64,000 bases of DNA. It comes from Globomyces pollinis-pini (Eukaryota > Chytridiomycota > Chytridiomycetes > Rhizophydiales > Globomycetaceae). Below are positions 60,412 through 64,000 of the stretch, piece after piece (position 1 is the stretch's first letter; each line of letters begins with the position of its first letter). A model generated the notes under the pieces. The model saw only the letters and a list, made by a program, of their open reading frames with translations. It did not search any database and had not been told where the DNA came from. Both the position numbers and the translations under genes were made by a program. The stretch is from positions 1 through 64,000 of the forward strand of contig MU621100.1 in NCBI GenBank assembly GCA_025399215.1. Direction: 5' to 3'.

Positions 60412-61308
60412 AGACACACCAGAAAAACTAGGAGATTTACTGCAGTTGAACTTGGATATAACTTGGACATTTCGATTACTTTGTAACTCACTAGATCCAA
60501 TGTGTATCCCCTATGAAACTGCTTATTGCCAAATCTCCAAAGATGTGGCACCCCTACCACCAGTTCTTGGTAATATAAATACAGGCCTGTGAAACCAAGT
60601 TTCCAATCAAAATTCTGTTTAGCATGGTTGAAGGAAAACCGAAAGTTGCAAAGCCAATGAATGCTTTTTTGCTGTATAGAAAGTTTATCAAGGACAAGAT
60701 TGTAAAAGAACATAATGTAACAAAATCTCATGAAATTTCCAAAATTGCAGGTAATTCAATTATCTTATTGACGCGAAACAGGAACTTTGTGGGCGAATGA
60801 AGATGTTGAAACAAGGGAAAAGTTCCAGAAACAGTCTCAAGAGTTGTTCACCCAACACTTGATCGATAATCCAGGATATTCATTTTCTCCAAAAAAGCAG
60901 CGGGTTGTGAAAAAGAAAGTCAAAGTCACTCCTCAAATTGGTAAATATGACTACCTACCGCAAGGATGTTTACCCGAGGCCAGGATAAACTTTTCCGTTG
61001 CTAGTGGCTGTTTTGAAAACACAAAAACCACACCAAAAACAAGTAATTTGAGATATTCAACCATCGGATCATTATATGGGGATCCTATCCCTTTCTCGGA
61101 ATCATTCGAAGCCAATCATACAACCATGAATCATCAATTTCCAGCTCAATACCCTTACTTAAACTATCATCGTGCTGAATTATCTCAATATGTAAATTCC
61201 CCTCAACCATATCGTTCGGAACTACCATTTGCATATGGAGTATTAACCGAATCCTATTGGAGTAATATACAGCAGCCATCTGAAGATATCAAGAATATTG
61301 GTCTTTAA
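60412..61308 (+). CDS. HMG-box (MATA_HMG-type) transcription factor
   Basis: After an upstream exon (about 60412–60570) and an intron of about 50 nt, the frame enters a canonical HMG box: KVAKPMNAFLLYRKFIKDKI, then THEISKIAG-like SHEISKIAG, a 31-nt intron, TLWANEDVETREKFQKQSQE and LIDNPGYSFSPKK. KPMNAFLLYRK plus EISKIxGxxW is the sequence-specific MATA_HMG/SOX-like class that includes fungal mating-type regulators (MAT1-2-1, SexM/SexP) and Ste11. The rest (60950–61308) is Pro/Ser/Tyr-rich, likely an activation region. The start is unclear: an in-frame TAA precedes the first exon frame, so an additional 5' exon is needed. Being a mating-type gene is a hypothesis from the domain class alone. 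Confidence 0.82.
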
Positions 61309-61549
61309 CATCTCTATAGTATAGACAAAACACCCTATGATACCAAAATATAAACCCCACGATTTATTATGATTGGCTACTGTGCACATTATTTAATTAT
61401 ACATTATATTTTATTACAGTTGATACAGCAACTATAATTTATTCCCTAATCTGTACCGACCCAGCTCTTCATGCGTCCTTTAGTCATATTTGTTCAAGTG
61501 TGGTCAAGAGTCCTGTATAAATGACTTCAAAAGGGTTTTCTGTTTTTGG

Positions 61550-63311
61550 ATGCTAAGATTCCTTATCAGGAGAATTAGCTATTCAAATCGTTTAAGCAAG
61601 TCATCTTATAAACTACCCTCTACTTTAATATCTCATTACTGGGACGATATTATGAGCAATTCGAACAAATCAGTATTTCCAGAGCATAAACAACACTCAT
61701 TTAAATCACTCTCCACCGCTGATGATATGAAGAAACTTATTGAATCAATTGTAAAGTCGAGACGAGAGGATGGTGACATTTGGCCAGTGGTAATTCATTC
61801 ATTAAATTGATCAAAGTTACTTTGTCAAGAATTCTGCAATTTCTATGACAATTGCGATCTGGTTTGCTATCAATATTAATAAAAGGAACGAAAATCAGCC
61901 TTTCTTCAACTAATTGCAGTTGACTTTGGTGTGGATCAGGTTGAAGTCCAAAAGTTGATCCAGAAGTACAATGATGTAGTCAGCACTAATCGATCTTTAA
62001 CTCGAATAACAAAACGAATGAAAGATGTATTAACTCCAGCATATGAAAGCCTTTTTAGTAGAATTAGTCAACTTCCAGGTGGTTTATTTTTCCTGATACG
62101 ACTACGCGCAGATACTAATGTATTAATTGGATCATTGACATGTGTAGTATCTGATTAAATCGCCGTATATTCAAGCTCATGAACGATTTCAACTTCAAAC
62201 AATATCCGAGTCCTTAAAATCAAAATTTCAAGAGTGGTTTGCATTGAATAAAGTTGAACTCCAAAGAATTACTTGGGAAACTCCCGCGGTCACTCTCGAA
62301 AAGGTATTTTGACATATTTTTTTAAAAAAAGATATTGAACTATGAAGCCGTACATTCTATTGCATCATGGCTAGCCTTAAAGAGGAGATTAGGAGTTGGG
62401 AGATTCTGTTTTGCATTTCTACACAGTTCTATCCCACATGAGCCACTTACATTTGTGCAAGTACGATTGGGCTTTTATTAACCTCCTGAAAGGTGGCAAC
62501 AATGGACACAATACCAAGACACATCAGTGCTATTCTTGACGATCCATCACCCACTTACTCTGGTGCTAAGGTTGCAATATTCTACTCTATTACGTCTGCG
62601 CAAAAGGGCCTTACTGGAGTGGATTTGGGCAATTTTTTAATCAAAAGGGTATTGGATAAATTTATAACTTTAGGTTGTAAGGAAAATCCAATCAGAAATG
62701 CCATCTGTAGAGACATTTGTAACTTTATCACCAATCCCTGGCTTTCGAAGATGGCTCAATTTGGCATTAAATAACCAAGAAAATTTACTGTTGTCTGATG
62801 AAATCAAAAGCATTGAGAAATTAAGCCCTTGTGATAAACATTCCATCAATGAAAATTTAAAAGTAACACATCTATCATTGATAGTAGAAATGGTTCTACA
62901 TGGACAAATTGTATTCACCGGAAGTGGAAAACGTCCTCCAGCCGATTTTGCTAAGATTATGTGCCCATTATATACTGCATGAAAAACGCCGTGGTTTCGC
63001 ATTGGATCCAGGTATTTAATTGCTATTAATCCAAGTGACAAACTTCCATGTTAGAAATGGGGCCTACATTCAACAGCTGAACTGGAAAGGTGACATATCA
63101 GGTAAATCTAATGATCTATATCGATGTAACAGAAAAGGGATTTGAGCAATCATTTGGGATCATGATAAACTATAATTACAAACTACATGACATTGAAGAG
63201 AATAACCAAAAATACCTCTTGGACGGGACAATTCCCATACTCCAACCAGTTTCAGACACTATAAAATGGGCGGTAGATAATCAAGACCTTAGGACATCAA
63301 ATAAACTGTGA
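61550..63311 (+). CDS. MLYCD: Malonyl-CoA decarboxylase
   Basis: Decarboxylates malonyl-CoA to acetyl-CoA in mitochondria, peroxisomes and cytosol. ATG 61550 gives MLRFLIRRISYSNRLSKSSY, a basic amphipathic start suited to mitochondrial import. Then DFGVDQVEVQKLIQKYND, FSRISQLPGGLFFLIRLRAD, a helical linker, EPLTFVQV, GAKVAIFYSITSAQKGLTGV, DLGNFLIKRVLDKF, and VETFVTLSPIPGFRRWL, the family's most conserved segment. The end contains DVTEKGFEQSFGIMINYNYK, DIEENNQKYLLDGTIPIL and terminates SNKL, a plausible variant of a peroxisomal PTS1 (human MLYCD ends SKL). Short introns are numerous. An in-frame ATG further upstream (61490) would extend it; 61550 fits a targeting peptide better. Confidence 0.92.
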
Positions 63312-63349
63312 CTTTCATTCTAACCCATATTTTTTTTTGTTTTTTCTGT

Positions 63350-64000
63350 ATGACTTCCACAGTCCCACCCATTAGCAACCTTCCCAGTAATATTTTCAAA
63401 GATTCTGAAAGTAGATGAATTATTGTATCAGATATTTCTGATTCTGCAACCAAACATTGTTACGGTCACGGACAATTACTTTAGAAATTCCACTGCTGAC
63501 TTGTCTGCAAACGATTTTGATTATTATGACAAAACTAACAATCGAAAATTCACAATTACTACAAAGCAAGCATCTAAACAAAAATATCACTCGACCATCA
63601 ACCTTAGTCGGGGGAAACCATTACTATTGCAGTTGGCGCATGTGAATACTCAGTTCAGAATGATTGCACTTAGGCATCCAATTTGGTCTTCTCCCTGCTT
63701 CTATAGGTATCAATTAATATTTTAAATTATAGACTTTGTGAAATCCCAAAACGAACAACTTTGAATATTCATTCAATAATGAGAATATCTCAATTTATAA
63801 AAACTATAGAGAAGAACAAACTTATCAAATTCAATCAACCAGATATAGTTTTGGATCCAATTCTCAGCAACCACGATATGATCTGTCAAGATTTATGTTT
63901 GCTGCTTGATAGAGTTAGCAATCCAGAAAAAGTTCAAGCTATTGTTCTGGTAGTTGGCTGGTTATGTCTTGGCGATAAAACTTTACTTTTAAAATTAACA
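63350..64000 (+). CDS. F-box-like protein, partial at window end
   Basis: A new gene begins shortly after MLYCD and runs out of the window. The readable frame includes ILKVDELLYQIFLILQPN, then QLAHVNTQFRMIALRHPIWS and, after a short intron, LCEIPKRTTLNIHSIMRISQ. An L-ELL--IL--L- start followed by V--QFR-IA---P-W is the usual look of a fungal F-box with its C-terminal helix, although the insertion between both halves is long. The start is not settled: ATG 63350 leads to a frame that stops, so a spliced first exon is required. Later sequence (63780–64000) is helical and unassigned. Confidence 0.4.

Noticed and set aside
63350..63420. ATG at 63350 as the certain start of the last gene
   Set aside because: Its frame stops after about 22 codons, before the conserved part; a spliced start is more likely.
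1..64000. CRISPR arrays, bacterial operons or ribosome binding sites
   Set aside because: The window is eukaryotic nuclear DNA with spliceosomal introns; no regularly spaced repeat arrays were seen.

Overview
The window is nuclear DNA of a eukaryote with a compact, AT-rich genome. Genes are packed on both strands with tens of bases between them and are cut by many very short GT–AG introns. Introns I could place by reading-frame continuity and protein similarity are mostly 23–31 nt. The gene set (Ran1/Sks1-type kinases, a fungal mating-type-like HMG box, Rrn7, Rmd1, Dop1, Tfb2) points to a fungus or close relative. Genes such as EPG5, METTL23 and malonyl-CoA decarboxylase, and a double cyclic-nucleotide-binding-domain protein, suggest an early-diverging (zoosporic or Rozella/aphelid-like) lineage rather than Dikarya. 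The species cannot be named from sequence alone. All gene limits are my own splicing readings and need transcript support.

Layout, left to right. 0.5–14.4 kb: farnesyltransferase beta (RAM1), RMD1/DUF155, DOP1, TEL2, an Esc2/Rad60-like SUMO-domain protein, and BMT5. 14.5–25.7 kb: CTR9, GAA1, a YOP1/REEP protein, an AlkB-like dioxygenase, TFIIH subunit TFB2, and a Sec14-like protein. 26.0–36.6 kb: a long EPG5 gene, an RCH1/SLC10A7 transporter, and divergent proteasome beta6 (PRE7) and beta5 (PRE2). 36.9–45.4 kb: a SEC2-like GEF, a FAM192A/Fyv6 protein, an unidentified helical protein, a cyclic-nucleotide-binding protein, and RRN7.

45.5–54.9 kb is different: no intact gene is convincing. It holds a possible structured RNA, broken gene fragments, two 0.6-kb MITEs in opposite orientation, a Harbinger transposase relic, a Tc1/mariner-like HTH scrap, a perfect 105-bp duplication and a run of five dyads. 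It looks like a transposon graveyard.

55.1–64 kb: two head-to-head Ran1/Sks1-like kinases, a METTL23-like methyltransferase, an unknown arginine-rich protein, an HMG-box regulator, malonyl-CoA decarboxylase, and an F-box-like gene leaving the window.

The genes do not form one pathway; they are housekeeping genes (prenylation, GPI anchoring, vesicle traffic, autophagy, transcription, proteasome, rRNA modification). The most unusual items are the DOP1 intron made of three head-to-tail GT–AG units, the inverted MITE pair with nearby Harbinger relic, the dyad cluster near 48.3–48.55 kb, and the duplicated last exon behind the Sec14-like gene.
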